Of a stretch of 64,000 bases of DNA, positions 1 to 12,203 are shown piece by piece (within the stretch, counting starts at the first letter, position 1; every line of letters starts with the position of its first letter). The translations under genes were made by a program, and so were the position numbers. The notes under the pieces were generated by a model. That model had not been told where the DNA came from and made no database searches. It saw only the letters and a program-made list of their open reading frames with translations. This stretch comes from Epiperipatus broadwayi (Eukaryota > Onychophora > Udeonychophora > Euonychophora > Peripatidae), in NCBI GenBank assembly GCA_028023455.1, contig JAQFVV010000158.1, forward strand, positions 2,802,661 through 2,866,660. The letters are read 5' to 3'.

Positions 1-1181
1 TAACAAATGACATCTCAATTATACACAATCATAATTTGTAGTTTTTCTTTTCTATTTTGCTTTTACAATGACTCGTTAGTTTAATGATTGCATAAATTGC
101 ATTATCTCATAAAGCTCAGGATAAAAACTAACTTTTGGTATACTCTTTCTTCAATTACTTTGGCAACAAACAGATTTACAAATTACTACATATCCATTTT
201 TTACCATTAAACAGCACAACAACGAAATATATTAAAATGATTCAGATACAATTTGAATTATCCTCATTCTTTTTTAATTATTATTTTCTTTACTCCATTA
301 TCTATAGTGTTTCACTGAAATGGAATCTGTTAGTGTTTTCCCAAATACTGGAATCTGTTAGTGTTTTCCCAAATACTTTACTTTTAATTAATACAAAACT
401 TCAAAAAAAATATTTATGATAATTGCTTTAATTAGACAAGATTAAAACTAAAAGAACATAAGCACTCATCTGTTTTCTCTCAATATTACAGAATAATAAA
501 TGAAATCACAAATAGCAAAAATGATTGATTTACTTTTCAAAATTAATAATAAAAAAACATTTAAACTTTTAAAAGACACTGATTTTAATTCTTCATTTGG
601 CCATTTCTAGTTTTAATATTTATAAAATAAAATTGCATATACCCTGTTCCTGAAAATATAAATTCGTTTTGTGCTAATACTAAATTTATCTTAGACCATC
701 TTTTATTTTACCTTGAACAAATAAAACTTTATATATTTAAGGACCTCGTGGTAAAAAAAAAAAAAAAACATTGCCATGAAATTGAGTTCCAAATCTAAAC
801 CATAAATAAATTCTTTTTACAAGACTTGGAATATTTTTGTAAGATAATTGTCCCATAGGTAATCCAGGTAACCATTCAATAATGGTTAGTAAATGGGTAT
901 TTAGCTATCTTTATCTGGAAAGTAAAATAAGGATCAAAAACTCAAATTCTCACTATCTTGGTAGTGGAAACCTGATGAGTAGTTTTCTCCTCACTATTTT
1001 TAAATGAAGGGCTGATGAAGAGGTCTTTGCCATGAATGGGCTACTTATTTAAAAGTCTACTTTATCTTTTTTATTTTAATTGTATCCCATATAATCTGCT
1101 TTTTCTCCCTCCCCCACCCCATAATTTTGTTAAACAATTAATTATCATAAAACATATACTTTACTCATACATTTTATAATT
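1..1181. other. AT-rich non-coding stretch
   Basis: No conserved coding segment, splice-bounded exon or RNA gene is recognisable. The one small structure is the 28-bp tandem duplication listed separately. Short open frames here are low-complexity, rich in Phe, Leu, Ile and Lys as expected by chance in AT-rich DNA. Confidence 0.6.
321..376. repeat. 28-bp unit duplicated in tandem
   Basis: Two identical adjacent copies (321-348 and 349-376) of a unit beginning tggaatctgttagtg. Perfect identity indicates a recent local duplication. Confidence 0.9.
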
Positions 1182-1330
1182 TCAAAATTACCCCAAATTC
1201 ACAACACAACCGAATTAGCCAAAAAATAAACTCTAAAGCACAACCAATTACAAGTTGTAAAACCATTGGTTAGTTTTAGAGTTTATTTTTTGGCTAGTCT
1301 GATTGAGTTGTGAATTTGGAGTAATTTTGA
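1182..1330. repeat. Hairpin/MITE-like inverted repeat
   Basis: Arms 1182-1237 and 1275-1330 are near-perfect reverse complements (left arm contains ccaaaaaataaactctaaa, right arm tttagagtttattttttgg). A second, inner complementary pair lies around 1241-1247 and 1264-1270, so almost the whole segment can fold into one hairpin. There is no coding content. This looks like a fold-back MITE; the superfamily cannot be assigned. Confidence 0.8.
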
Positions 1331-2375
1331 TTATTGACTAGTTTAGCTTTATGCTTTTATGTTCACATTTTACAATCTGTATTAATGGACAATATTCATT
1401 TCATTAATGGCTATAAATTAATAATATATATATTGTGCCCATTCTAATTTAGATTGTGAATAAATTGTAGTAATGTGCATAAAATAAAAACAGAGAAAAA
1501 AATCATCATCACATTTTCTTATATAAGAAGGGAAGCAGTAGGGCACCCAAATTCAAATCCTACATGATCAAGTTGCCAAAGGCTGAGGACAGAAAGAGAG
1601 AGAAAAAAATATTTATGATCTTTGTTTGTTTTGTAGTGATAAAAAACCAAAAGAATAGTATAAACCTTGAATTATTTAATAGTTTCTCAAAACATTTATT
1701 AAACTAATTAATATGGGTGATATATTACAAATATGGATAATGAACAATTACAATATTAGATGAATTATTTAATAGTTGCGTGTAAAAATTAGGATTTGAA
1801 CATATATAAACAGTTGTCTGCGGACACAAGCTATTAAATTAATCATTTTTCATATTTTGATTATTAACTTTCTTCAAACTTTATCTATACTTACTAAATT
1901 CTGCTATTTTTATTCTTTCTATAACCATAACTTAAGACTAATAGTTTTAATAATTTTAGTTTTGAGTATTAAGTTATAGTTTGTAAAAAAACATTCAGAT
2001 TATTTTTGATAGGCAGGTTTTTCTGAATATCTGAATATGTGCTTGTATTTTACATAAATAAATTTGTAGTCACACATATATTGAAAAAAAAATTCTGTTA
2101 AAATCATTGTGTGATGTCTTGTGAAAAGCTATGTGTAAATAATTATATTATATGCTAATTAAACTCACAAGGTTAGAATTTCAGTAGTGCAGCTGAAAGG
2201 CTTTAAATCAGAAAAAAAAAGTAATTAAAGAGGCTAGATTTGAGACAAAGGTGTAAAGTCATTAAGGCAATGGATTCCTTCCAGACCAGTTAATTATCAA
2301 GAAATCCATTAGTACGGGTCTCTTGCCACAGTAAATTTGAAATAGATGATCAGTTTTAAATTATATGGTTTAACT

Positions 2376-2771
2376 CAGAGGTCCCCAATCTTTTTGCACT
2401 TAAGAGCACATTCTATAATACCGGACAGGTGGAGAGCACCATTTATTTTTTTCAACCAGATGGCGGGCACCATTTATTTTTTCAATGTAAATTTTTAGTT
2501 GGATATTGTTAATAATACACATAATGTACAAAAAAATATTTATTTCAAAAATAAAATTTTAACATAATTAATGTTTATATTTTTACGCTGTAAAAGTATA
2601 ATATGCCCTACCATTTGATTACAATATAATACAATAATTTATAAGAAATTTTAAAAATTACATTTATTTGTATCAGATAAATAATTTTTTATCGTGTTCG
2701 GATGGCGGTAGGCACACGTAAAATGGTCTACAGGCACCATGGTGCCTGCGGCATAGGGTTGGGGACCCCTG
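2376..2771. mobile_element. Non-autonomous hAT-type MITE with 8-bp target duplication
   Basis: The left end starts cagaggtccccaatc and the right end finishes gggttggggacccctg, forming terminal inverted repeats of the CAGNGGTCCCCAA type known from hAT elements. The identical 8-bp sequence gtttaact flanks both ends (2368-2375 and 2772-2779), the target-duplication length expected of hAT. The 396-bp interior has no transposase coding and contains a short internal duplication (caccatttatttttt). Superfamily assignment rests on TIR sequence plus TSD length and is strong. Confidence 0.88.
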
Positions 2772-2779
2772 GTTTAACT

Positions 2780-5264
2780 AATAAAAATCAGGTGTTCTAC
2801 CTGGGTGGTCTGTAAAAGACTCAATGATATAAAAGACTGGCAATCACTTAAAAAAAAAGAAATATTGAAATTATTGAGAGAGCATCTGGAAAGAAATCAC
2901 ATTGAATTGCTATCATTTTTTATATATAATTTTGTTGAAAGTTTCAGTTAGCCTAATGGCAGGCTAAATAATTAAATGTTTTGTCTGTGCTGATCCAGCC
3001 ATCTGGTGACCAATGCATATCTGAAGAGTGAGCCAAAAGCATTACACATCTTGCGACTGATTGTGAAAAATAAGATAAAAAAACTGATTGCTCACTTGCA
3101 TTTTAAATCAAAAATGAAAATAAGTAAACTACTGAAGTGTTAAACCATGCTAGTTCAGTTATGCCAGTGACCGAGTTTAAACCCCAGCAAAATGATAAAA
3201 ATATAAAACAAATATCCTTAAACTAATAAAAAAAGTACGCTGAAAAGAAATGAAAAAACAATTCTAGTGCCAAATGATTCCTATGGAAGCAAGTAACTTC
3301 ACCGTCATCATCGCAGTCACAGAATTGCAAGCCCAAGCCAAGAAAGAATAAGATTGTTCCAGTAAACTGCTGAAATTAGTAATATACATGTGTTACAGAT
3401 TGGTGTATGTGGTTGCTGCAAGATTTATAAACATTCAACAAGCAGAATTTGAACTCTTGGAGAGTGTGTGCCTCAAGAAAGTAAAAGAAGGACTGATAAT
3501 ATGAATTTTAATTAATTTTTTTTATTATATCAGGGACTATTAACAAAATTTTTAATAACAAATTCTTTATCTTTCATTATGTCTGAATTTTAAAACCAAA
3601 ACCGAGAAAAAAGCAGTTTTAGTAATAATAGCTAGTACAGTATTGATGATTTTATGTATTCTAAAATTATTATATATATCCACTTATTGATGTATTTTAT
3701 TTTGTGAAATGTATTATTGTGAGTCAATTCAAAATAATGTAATATGTTAAAAGGTTTTTTTTGTTTAATAATATTTTATTCATAATGGGGATCCACCCAT
3801 ACACACACACGTAGTAATATAGTTATACTTGCCACATGTATAGCTATGTTGCCTGAATGTTGAAAGTGATAGAAAGGTACCTTTGGGTGAATTATATTTT
3901 TTTAAAAAAATAATGAGTAGTGACCTCAATCACTTACGGGGGAGATAAGTAATTTAAAGCTTGTTTCTGTAAATGCTTTTACTTCTCTAGAATCTAACTT
4001 TTTCTAATTAATTATCTTGTTATATGTTATGTTTAAATTTATATGGTTACAAAAATATGTGGATGCATAAAATATTTATATTTTTAAACAAATATTTTCC
4101 TTGTGGATATGAATTTTTGATTATTTACTATTCAAATTGATGCACCAACATTATACTATGATGGAAACATTGGATACTGTCATTAAAGGAAAAGGGGGAA
4201 GAGTTTAATTTTATTAATATTGTGATTTAAATATAAATAACTCATCATTGTTATTCAAATAGTTTCATATGTATCTTTAAATAGTATGTATATTTTAGTA
4301 GTCCAGTAATATTTGTTTTATTAAAAGAGGCATATATTTTAAGAGTATTTGTTGCTTTATTAATTATAATCATTCATCATCACTGTTGAATATTAATGGT
4401 TAAGTTCTAATTTAGATATAATAAAGTTAGGCAAATAATTATAAAGTTATAAAAGCAAAATTTATGTTAGATGTTAGTTTTAAAGCTGTGGCTGGAAGAA
4501 CTATTGTCACCATCATGTTTTAAATTACTGATCTAGATAAATGTGTTTAATGGCCATAGATAAATAATGATTGTCACTGTATTTGTTGCCATTTGTGAGT
4601 CATTATAAGATAATAACCACACGATCATCCACCATCATTCAAGGATGAGTGAATTGTCACCATAACTATATAGTGTTTGATATGAGCTAGCACGACTTAT
4701 GAAAAAGTTGAAATGCATTTATAATATTAAAATCTAAGTGATAGTTTTGTCTGATGAATTTTATATGCACAACCAAAGAATAAGTATGTTTTTGTTTTTC
4801 TTAATGTTAGTGCAAGGTGATATGGTCTTAAAATACAAAATCCTACATCCGGTTATAAATAAGGTACCAAATGAGTTCAAACCTGGTACATTTGTAAGTA
4901 GATATAGAATATAACTTTGTCTAGGTTTAGCTAACCTAGTGGCACCCTGATAGACCACATTCATTTAATATAAAACTAGAGATAAAAAGTGGGTAAAATA
5001 CTATTGGATTTATTTTGAAACATTGATATTAAATTACCAAATGGCTCTCACCCACTACTTGATACTTTTTATTTATGTTACAATGGCTACCCAATTAGGG
5101 CTTGAAATATGCCAGATATATAAAATGACTAGTTTATTATTTTGCCATCTTTTCCCCTCAAGCCATTTTGGAGTTCATTGTGTAGCACTAATACTGCTTT
5201 TTATTTAGAAGCCTATTATGGAGAGGCAATACAACCCTTTTAATTTATGTCTGCCTTTCTTTGG
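2780..5264. other. AT-rich stretch without recognisable gene
   Basis: No conserved exon or RNA gene is visible. A slightly less AT-rich patch at about 2970-3480 has no frame I can identify and may be an old repeat. The segment ends where the minus-strand LINE fragment begins. Confidence 0.5.
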
Positions 5265-5935
5265 CTGGCTATATATCATCGACCATTATCAATCCATTGC
5301 AGGATGAAGGTCTCTCGAAGTTCAATCCATCTTCTCCGATCTCTAGCATCTCTTCCCCACATCAACCCTGCAGACTTTCTTATTTCATCCATCCATCTCA
5401 CATGTGATCTCTTTCTGGGTCTTTTACAATCTCTTAGAATCCAGTTTAAGATTTCAATTGTCCATCTATTATCATTTCTTCTACTATATGTCCAGCCCAA
5501 ATCCACTTCAGCCTTTTAATTTTTTCAATGATGTCAGTAACACCTGTTTGTTGACTTACCCATATATTGTGTTATGATCTCTTCTTGTTACTCCCAACAT
5601 GCATCTCTCCATTGCTCTTCTATTAAGTGTTCAAGTCTCACATCCATAAGTAAGAATTGGTAAACACATTTATTAAAAACCTTCCTTTTCAAACACATAG
5701 GCATATTTCCTTTTAGTATCAAGTTATTTCTACCAAAAGCACTCCAACCAAGTTTAATTCTATGATTAATTTCATCTATTATGTTTCCATCTGTATTAAT
5801 AATCTGACCAAGGTATATGTAACTGTTAACTTCTTCTAACTCATCATAGTCAATCTTTATTTTCATATTTTGAGAAAATCCATTCAACATTACTTTATAT
5901 ATATATATATCATCAAGCATATTCTTCATCATATT
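5265..5935 (-). pseudogene. Decayed LINE (RTE-like) reverse-transcriptase C-terminus
   Basis: Reading the minus strand, an open segment at 5932-5588 contains YLGQIINTDGNIIDEINHRI followed by a KRKVFNKCV motif. These match the thumb/connection region of LINE reverse transcriptases (typically YLGS.I..DG....EI..RI). After a few in-frame stops a second segment (5506-5276) gives KRPRKRSHVRWMDEIRK and RDRRRWIELRETFILQWIDN, the typical C-terminal tail of RTE-type endonuclease-reverse transcriptases. The order is that of an intact element, but stops and frameshifts separate the blocks and the N-terminal endonuclease is absent. This is a dead 5'-truncated copy. The clade name (RTE-like) is inference. 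Confidence 0.85.
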
Positions 5936-6610
5936 TTATCCAAATCTTTTACATCTTGATACAATTTCCACCAAAATATTCTTTATCTAATCTGATTCTT
6001 AAAAAACAATACAAAAAAAAAGATGCAATCCAATATTTTTTCCTTTTTTTATTTTTTCAATAAATATCCTTCCTTTTTCACAAACTAATTTCAATTTTTG
6101 CATTTACACACCAAACTTCTAGTTTTCATTCTCCCCAAATCTCCATTTTAAAAGTTAGAATTTTTTTTTCCTATCTGTTCATCATTATCCAGATTTCTTT
6201 ACATGCAACTCATTTAGTCAAGACAATGATCTCCAAAATAATCTCTTTCTCTTAGTATGTCTCTGCATCTTTTCCCATTATCTCAATTAACAATGAAGCA
6301 GATTTCTAAATAAATAAAAGCAATAAACTATTACATTATTTAAATGTTTAACTTTTCTACATATTCTTTATAATTTTAGTTATATTTTCAGAATCTGGTG
6401 TCATTGTAAATTTCTTACAAATGTCATCAATTCTGTTTATTAGTGACGGATATTGCTGCACAAAGAAAAAATGTGATGCGGATTCTTGTTTATTCAAAAT
6501 TATATTTCATCTAAATAAAATAATATACATGGACTTGAAGCTAAGGATAAAATGATCTGATTACTTATTTGAATTATTAATGTTGGCTTATTGTATAAAC
6601 ATATAACTAT

Positions 6611-6805
6611 AATGTGGATAAATATACGCAAAAACGTATACGAGATAGGCTTAAAATATGAGCAGTTAGCAATTTTTGCCTAGTGCATTTTTGACTAAGT
6701 TATATTAGTCAGACTAGACTAATATAACTTAACTGAAAGTGCATTAGTAACTTCACACCTTTTAAACCTATCTTGTATATGTTTTTATGTACATTTATCC
6801 ACATT
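6611..6805. repeat. Fold-back repeat, about 195 bp
   Basis: The left arm starts aatgtggataaatata and the right arm ends with the complementary tatccacatt. The arms remain complementary inward (gataggctt against aacctatctt) to a tight centre where ctaagttatattagtc faces gactaatataactta. There is no coding content. The whole unit would form a near-continuous hairpin, as in MITEs. Confidence 0.8.
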
Positions 6806-9729
6806 ACATTTCCTCAAGATACTATGCACAAAAAATTTTCAACATTATATATAACTAGAATATTAATGATAATTGATATATGATCATTAGGATGCAGTAT
6901 TTTAGATATAGAAAAAATATTTATAGTGAATCAACATAATAATACCAGCATCAGTAGTGATAGATGCTAAAAATTTGCTGAAAACCAAACTACCAATATA
7001 ATGGCGAATGTTAATTCCAGTATTAATGGGATATTTAGTTTCCAATAAAAAAAAATAATATGGGGAGGATGCTGATCAATCTAGTTGCATACTGCAAATA
7101 AATATTGTACAAGTCTACATCCTAACATTTATCTTTGTTATATTCATTATCATGATATAAAATTAAATATTAACTGGGGAGGGGTCACTCCAGGATAAAC
7201 TGAATATGTGATACAAAAATAGAAATTTTTAGAAATTGTCCAATTAATCAATGATAATAAAGTCTTGCTCTGGCAATGAAATGTTTACATTGATCTCTCC
7301 AAGTTTCTTTTACATTTTTTGGATGTTGTTTGATAAATCTTTCAGATTTTTCAAATACTCCTGCTTCTCAATCAAGTAGATTGGTAACTTCTGCTCCAAA
7401 ATGCTAGTTTTTTCTTAAATGATTTCAACAACTAGCTCTAGATATTTTACTGTTTATATAATTTTCTCTTTGTTGAAATCAATTTTTTAGGGACAAGATA
7501 ATATGATTGACTCTTTCATGGCATCTTTCTTTTTGCAATCAGTAGTTTTGGTCTTTATTTTTTTGCTTCTTCTTTAGAGCTGCCAGAATTCTGTCATGTT
7601 CAGACAAAATATTTCCATTTTGAATGTTTATTTTTAAGTCTTCATTATTGATCTCCATATCCGAGTTACTAAAAAATTTATAGAATTCTTGCAATCCATT
7701 AATATAAAAGATGGATTGAAGCTGATTATGAATCATTGGCAAAAGAGCCTGCTAATATTTTCTCTGCTAATAATAATTAAAAATTGACATTTTTCTAGCA
7801 GATGGTTAGAGCTATTATGTTGTCTAATTAGAGAAAAGATAAATGATTTTGATTATTAATATGTTCTGAAGTTTTTAAGAAGGGCTGTGTTTAAATAAGT
7901 TTTGTTTTTTTTGTAGTAGCATCACAGTAAGATTCCTACCAAATGATATCATTAAGAATAATGTTTCTATTGCATTCTATTGCATGCAAGGATGGAATTG
8001 AGAGTGGATATATATATATATATATATATGGATAAAATGGGTATAATCATGAGAACTATAGTTGTTTACTTTTAATATAAATATAGAAGATTTATGACCT
8101 TTCCTGTTCATAATGACAAATTCCTTTTTAAAAATCACAAAATAAGCATCTTATTAAAATTATTTCAATAATAATTCTTCAGTTGCATTTATATTCTCCT
8201 CCTCTACCTAAACTTATCTACTAGAAATATATTTATCCAATACCATGTAAATGATCATAAATGAATCCATTAAGTCTTTTATTTAATGAAAAACTAAAAG
8301 TTTGAACATTTTTTACCAGCCAATCATCCAAGTATACAACTTATCATAAACAACTCAACTGAAACCCCTCTCCTTTAAATCTCAGTATCATTCGCCAATT
8401 TACAGAAATCTTATCTACTTCACTTTTATTCTTTAAATATATATATATATTCCCTCCATACATATGTACATTCTCCAGACATAACTTATCATTTCTTGAC
8501 ATGGACATGGTTTATAAATTACAGCAAATTTATCTTTTCTCTTGCAACTATTCTTGCATGATACTCATTTTAATAACAGTTATTACTTTTAATAACTATT
8601 ATTTTTGACTTTTATTCAATTAAATTAGTTATATTTTTTTAATCAAACCTCTGTTATATATATATTAAAAGACATTACTATTATCGTTTCCCTTTCTCTT
8701 TTATGTATATTCATTTCATTTCATCTTCAGTTTGAAATATGAATGAAAAAGAAATATTATGAATGAAAAAGTTAATCAATTCCAGTTGTAAATGAGTAAA
8801 CATTAAAGACTGGAATTATCTAGTGTACTAAATGACAACTGCAATTATTAATAAAGACAGAATGCAACAAAGAATTAATGAAATTACACTCATGCTAATC
8901 ACCGAAAGCGATATTAAGAAAAAATTAAACCCACAACATGTCGATAAATAAATCATTTATTATAAATATTATTATGTCTATGAGTGTGTGCATAATATAT
9001 ATAATATAGTTCCAGATCTGAATTTATGAAATCAAATTTTTAAAGATTTAGCTATATTAATTTCAAAAGATCACAGTAAAATTTTAACAGTAATATATGC
9101 TACATATCAAAGATTTTAATCACCATTAAATAAAACACAGGAACAAATATTAGTAAAAAGAAAAAAAATGTCTAGTAATAAACTATGCTATCAGACATTT
9201 CAAGACTTAAATTGTTTACTCCTCAGGTGACTATTGACTGATACTCTTCACAATCCATTTATAATTATAATCATCGGTCAAGTGACATTTGAGCATCAAG
9301 ACAGATTCATTCAGTTGATCAACTCAGATTTTTTAAAATTTCATTTCTACCCTTTAGGCAATTCTTTAGGATTGCGCAAACAAACATAATTAGCTACAAT
9401 CTGCCAATTAAAAATCTATTTTCAAATATCTACTTCTAATATAGTTTATATTTTATCATTCTTATTTTTAATCATTTTTTTCTACCCATACCAAAACTTG
9501 GGCATATCACCTCAATAGCTGAATAAATAAATCATAAGAATGAATATAATGCTAACTTTTTTTATTTTATTTATCTTAATGCTATTTTTAGTTTTAACAA
9601 TAAAAAAGAATCAGAAAGGTCTCAAAATTAGAATAGTAGTTGCTCATAAGTAAGATGGTGTAGATGTGTGTATGCGGGATTTTTTTTTTTTTTAATAGGA
9701 AGTGTAAAAATTCAAAATATTAAATTAGC
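6806..9729. other. AT-rich stretch; one short uncharacterised frame
   Basis: No recognised gene. A minus-strand 67-codon frame at 7742-7539 has a charged Lys/Asn/Glu-rich tail and could be the relic of a coiled-coil or retroelement gag-like protein, but I find no family match. A (TA)n tract lies near 8011-8028. Confidence 0.45.
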
Positions 9730-9857
9730 AATTGTTACATTTTCATTTACCATTGTCTGATAAATACACTAATGATTATTACTAATCATTTTAGATGGAT
9801 GGCGTCAAAGTTGTGAGTGGAAGAAGTTTGACAATGGTAAATGAAAATGTAACAATT
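9730..9857. repeat. Short inverted repeat with 28-bp perfect arms
   Basis: 9730-9757 and 9830-9857 are perfect reverse complements (left arm begins aattgttacattttcattta). They enclose a 72-bp spacer without coding potential. A small MITE or stem-loop remnant; no clear target duplication is seen. Confidence 0.75.
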
Positions 9858-9912
9858 TACTCTAGATAAATACTTTGCATATAATAAAGATATATATGAG
9901 AAATAGTGACGA

Positions 9913-9953
9913 GCAACTGATGAGTGCTGGTTCAGCACTAAATGCATCTTGGG
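9913..9953 (+). ncRNA. Degenerate hammerhead ribozyme motif (family A)
   Basis: The core ctgatgag is at 9917-9924. It is followed by a stem II of tgct/agca closed by a G-C pair. Where GAAA is expected the sequence reads taaa (9939-9942), so a catalytic purine is lost. Downstream atgcatcttgggg matches the family A cleavage region, with the stem III loop deleted. It is recognisable only by comparison with the intact copy near 41.4 kb and is probably inactive. Confidence 0.55.
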
Positions 9954-9957
9954 GGTC

Positions 9958-11582
9958 ATTTGTCTTTTATTACATCTTTATTTATATGAATTTGAAAAGA
10001 ATGGGAAATTATGGAGGTGTTTATTATATCTATAAAATTAGCAATATATAAACTTCAATAAATGGTTTTAAAAAAAGGATTGAAAGTGATAATTAGAGAA
10101 ATAATAAAAGATAAGTTGAAAAGAATTATACAATTAAAAAAAAAGTAGTACGTGTAAAAAATGTGTAGAGAGGCAAATGATGTAAGGAATACATTCTTAC
10201 CATCACTGCTTATCTGCATCATCAAATTGTTTACATATATAATTTTCTTATCTCCTTATACTCTCTTTATAAACACTTTTTCACAGTTTTATCTGTTTTC
10301 CATCACACTTCACTGCACATATTTCTACTTTTTATAGAATTCAAATTTTTCCTTTCTATTAATTTACTCTAAAATCATTAACAAATCATAGTTTTTGTGC
10401 TTTTACTTCCCTCATAATATACTATTTTTCCTGCAGTATTGTTTAATATTTCTTTAAATAACCCACCTCTTTTATATAAAGTGATTTTAACAATCAACCT
10501 ATTATCATATTGTAATTTATTTATTGTAATTATTTGGGGGGGGGGGGGGATGATTTCATAATAATGAAATTTGTACGATCAAAAATTACTAAATCTAAAT
10601 TAAAAATAATCTATTTACTCGATTTTAAAACATCTTGTAATTTGTTACAGAATTCTGACATTACCGCAATTGAATAAAAAATATAGAAATGAAAAAAAAA
10701 ATGAAAAGTTTATTCAGTATAAAAGTAAAAATAAATTTTTGTCATATATTATTAATATTTAAATTTAATTGTTGTATAGTATAAATATTAACTGAAATAT
10801 TCAGTCAAATCAAACTATTAACATATTTTATAAAGTTTTAAAAAAATATGAGCAAAATTGCATACATTATGTATTTAATGATAAATTTTGTATGATAAAA
10901 AGACAATACAAATAAACTGAAAAAGATTCATATCTTTAATGTTTATTTAAATAGATAGTATCTCTGCTTTCACAAATACTATACTAATCATAGCAAAAAA
11001 TGGCTACCGCTCTTAATAAAATGTGACATCTTGTAGCAAAAAAAAAGATGCCATAACTAGCGTATTTGTATATAAAGTGCTATTTATTTAGAACTACATA
11101 GTACATATTGTAAAAAAGAGCTTAAATATTGATTACAATATGCAAATACGGAATGCATTACATACTTTTTTTTCTTTTTTAATTAGGCCCAATGTTTACA
11201 GTATGCTAACTTTGCTACTCTTATACTAATGATAAATTTTAACTGGTTTTTATGATTAACTAAATAAGCTATTAAACTTTTTTTATTTCTAAATAATTTC
11301 ATGTAGTATAATATAGTAGAATAAATTTAAAAAAAAATTAATATGGATTTTTTTAATATAATGAGAAACAGTTGCATGGAAGAACAAAAAAAAATTGTTA
11401 ACTGCAAGTTTACTTCCACTTTCTCATCCATTTTGCTGTACTTTTGAACATTCAAAAAACATCTTTTTTTCTAAAAATTCTATTTAAAAGTTTATAGCTA
11501 CTGAAGCTGTGCATATATATACAAATATATATATGCTGGCTTCATCATTCACTGTGAACTAGCTAAGACCCTAAGTCCAACC
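9958..11582. other. AT-rich stretch, no gene seen
   Basis: Contains a run of 14 G residues near 10536-10549, several A/T homopolymers and no recognisable exon, RNA gene or transposon boundary until the family C insertion. Confidence 0.55.
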
Positions 11583-11590
11583 ACAGTGAA

Positions 11591-12195
11591 AGGGGTTTGG
11601 GGAGGGGTTCCTGACAGGGATATTTTAAGTGCTGGCTCTGGCTAAGCATTTATCATAAAGCTTGTAGAGGAATTGGCAATCCTCACTGTTTATAACTTAC
11701 AAGCTTAAGAGATAGGGTCATGTGATCTATGAATTGATCTATGATTTTTATTTTGACTATTTATAGTCTCTGCCAAAATGTCTTATGCAATTTTATATTG
11801 CTATGACTACTACTATATGGCATGGCTGAAGATCTATCAGCCCCATATAGCTATTTGAGATGGATAGCTGGGTTTGAAGACATGTACATGTCTGAAAATT
11901 TCAGATTTTCCTCTCAATAGATAACTTAGCTAAGTGCTTAGCTTTGGGTTGGTATTTTTAGATCTAGTGTCTGAACCTACCCTGACACCTCTCTGAGGAG
12001 TGCCAAAGCACGAAACCATGGTCAGGGGTTTGGGGAGGGGTTCCTGACAGGGATATTTTAAGTGCTGGCTCTGGCTAAGCATTTATCATAAAGCTTGTAG
12101 AGGAATTGGCAATCCTCACTGTTTATAACTTACAAGCTTAAGAGATAGGGTCATGTGATCTATGAATTGATCTATGACTTTTATTTTGACTATTT
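11591..12195 (+). mobile_element. Retrozyme-like insertion (family C): 1.4 tandem 433-bp units with hammerhead ribozyme
   Basis: The segment starting aggggtttggggagggg at 11591 recurs at 12024 and stays nearly identical for about 172 bp, giving one full 433-bp unit plus a partial second. Both copies start at the base just after the predicted self-cleavage site of the hammerhead motif that ends at 12023. The 8-bp sequence acagtgaa occurs immediately before (11583-11590) and after (12196-12203), a target-site duplication. There is no coding sequence. This matches metazoan retrozymes and the non-coding terminal (pLTR) parts of Penelope-like elements. Mobilisation by a PLE reverse transcriptase is inference. 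Confidence 0.85.
11987..12029 (+). ncRNA. Type I hammerhead ribozyme (family C)
   Basis: All conserved core boxes are in order. Stem I 5' strand is acctct (11987-11992); box 1 is ctgaggag (11993-12000); stem II is tgc-caaa-gca closed by G-C; box 2 is gaaa (12012-12015). The very short stem III is acc-at-ggt, with cleavage nucleotide C12023. The stem I 3' strand aggggt (12024-12029) pairs with acctct, including one G-U. A 3-bp stem III with a 2-nt loop is characteristic of PLE/retrozyme hammerheads, which often cleave best as dimers. No core residue is missing, so activity is plausible. Confidence 0.82.
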
Positions 12196-12203
12196 ACAGT
12201 GAA

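Noticed and set aside
8005-8030. TA dinucleotide tract and other A/T, G and C homopolymers as functional elements
   Set aside because: Ordinary simple-sequence DNA in an AT-rich genome.
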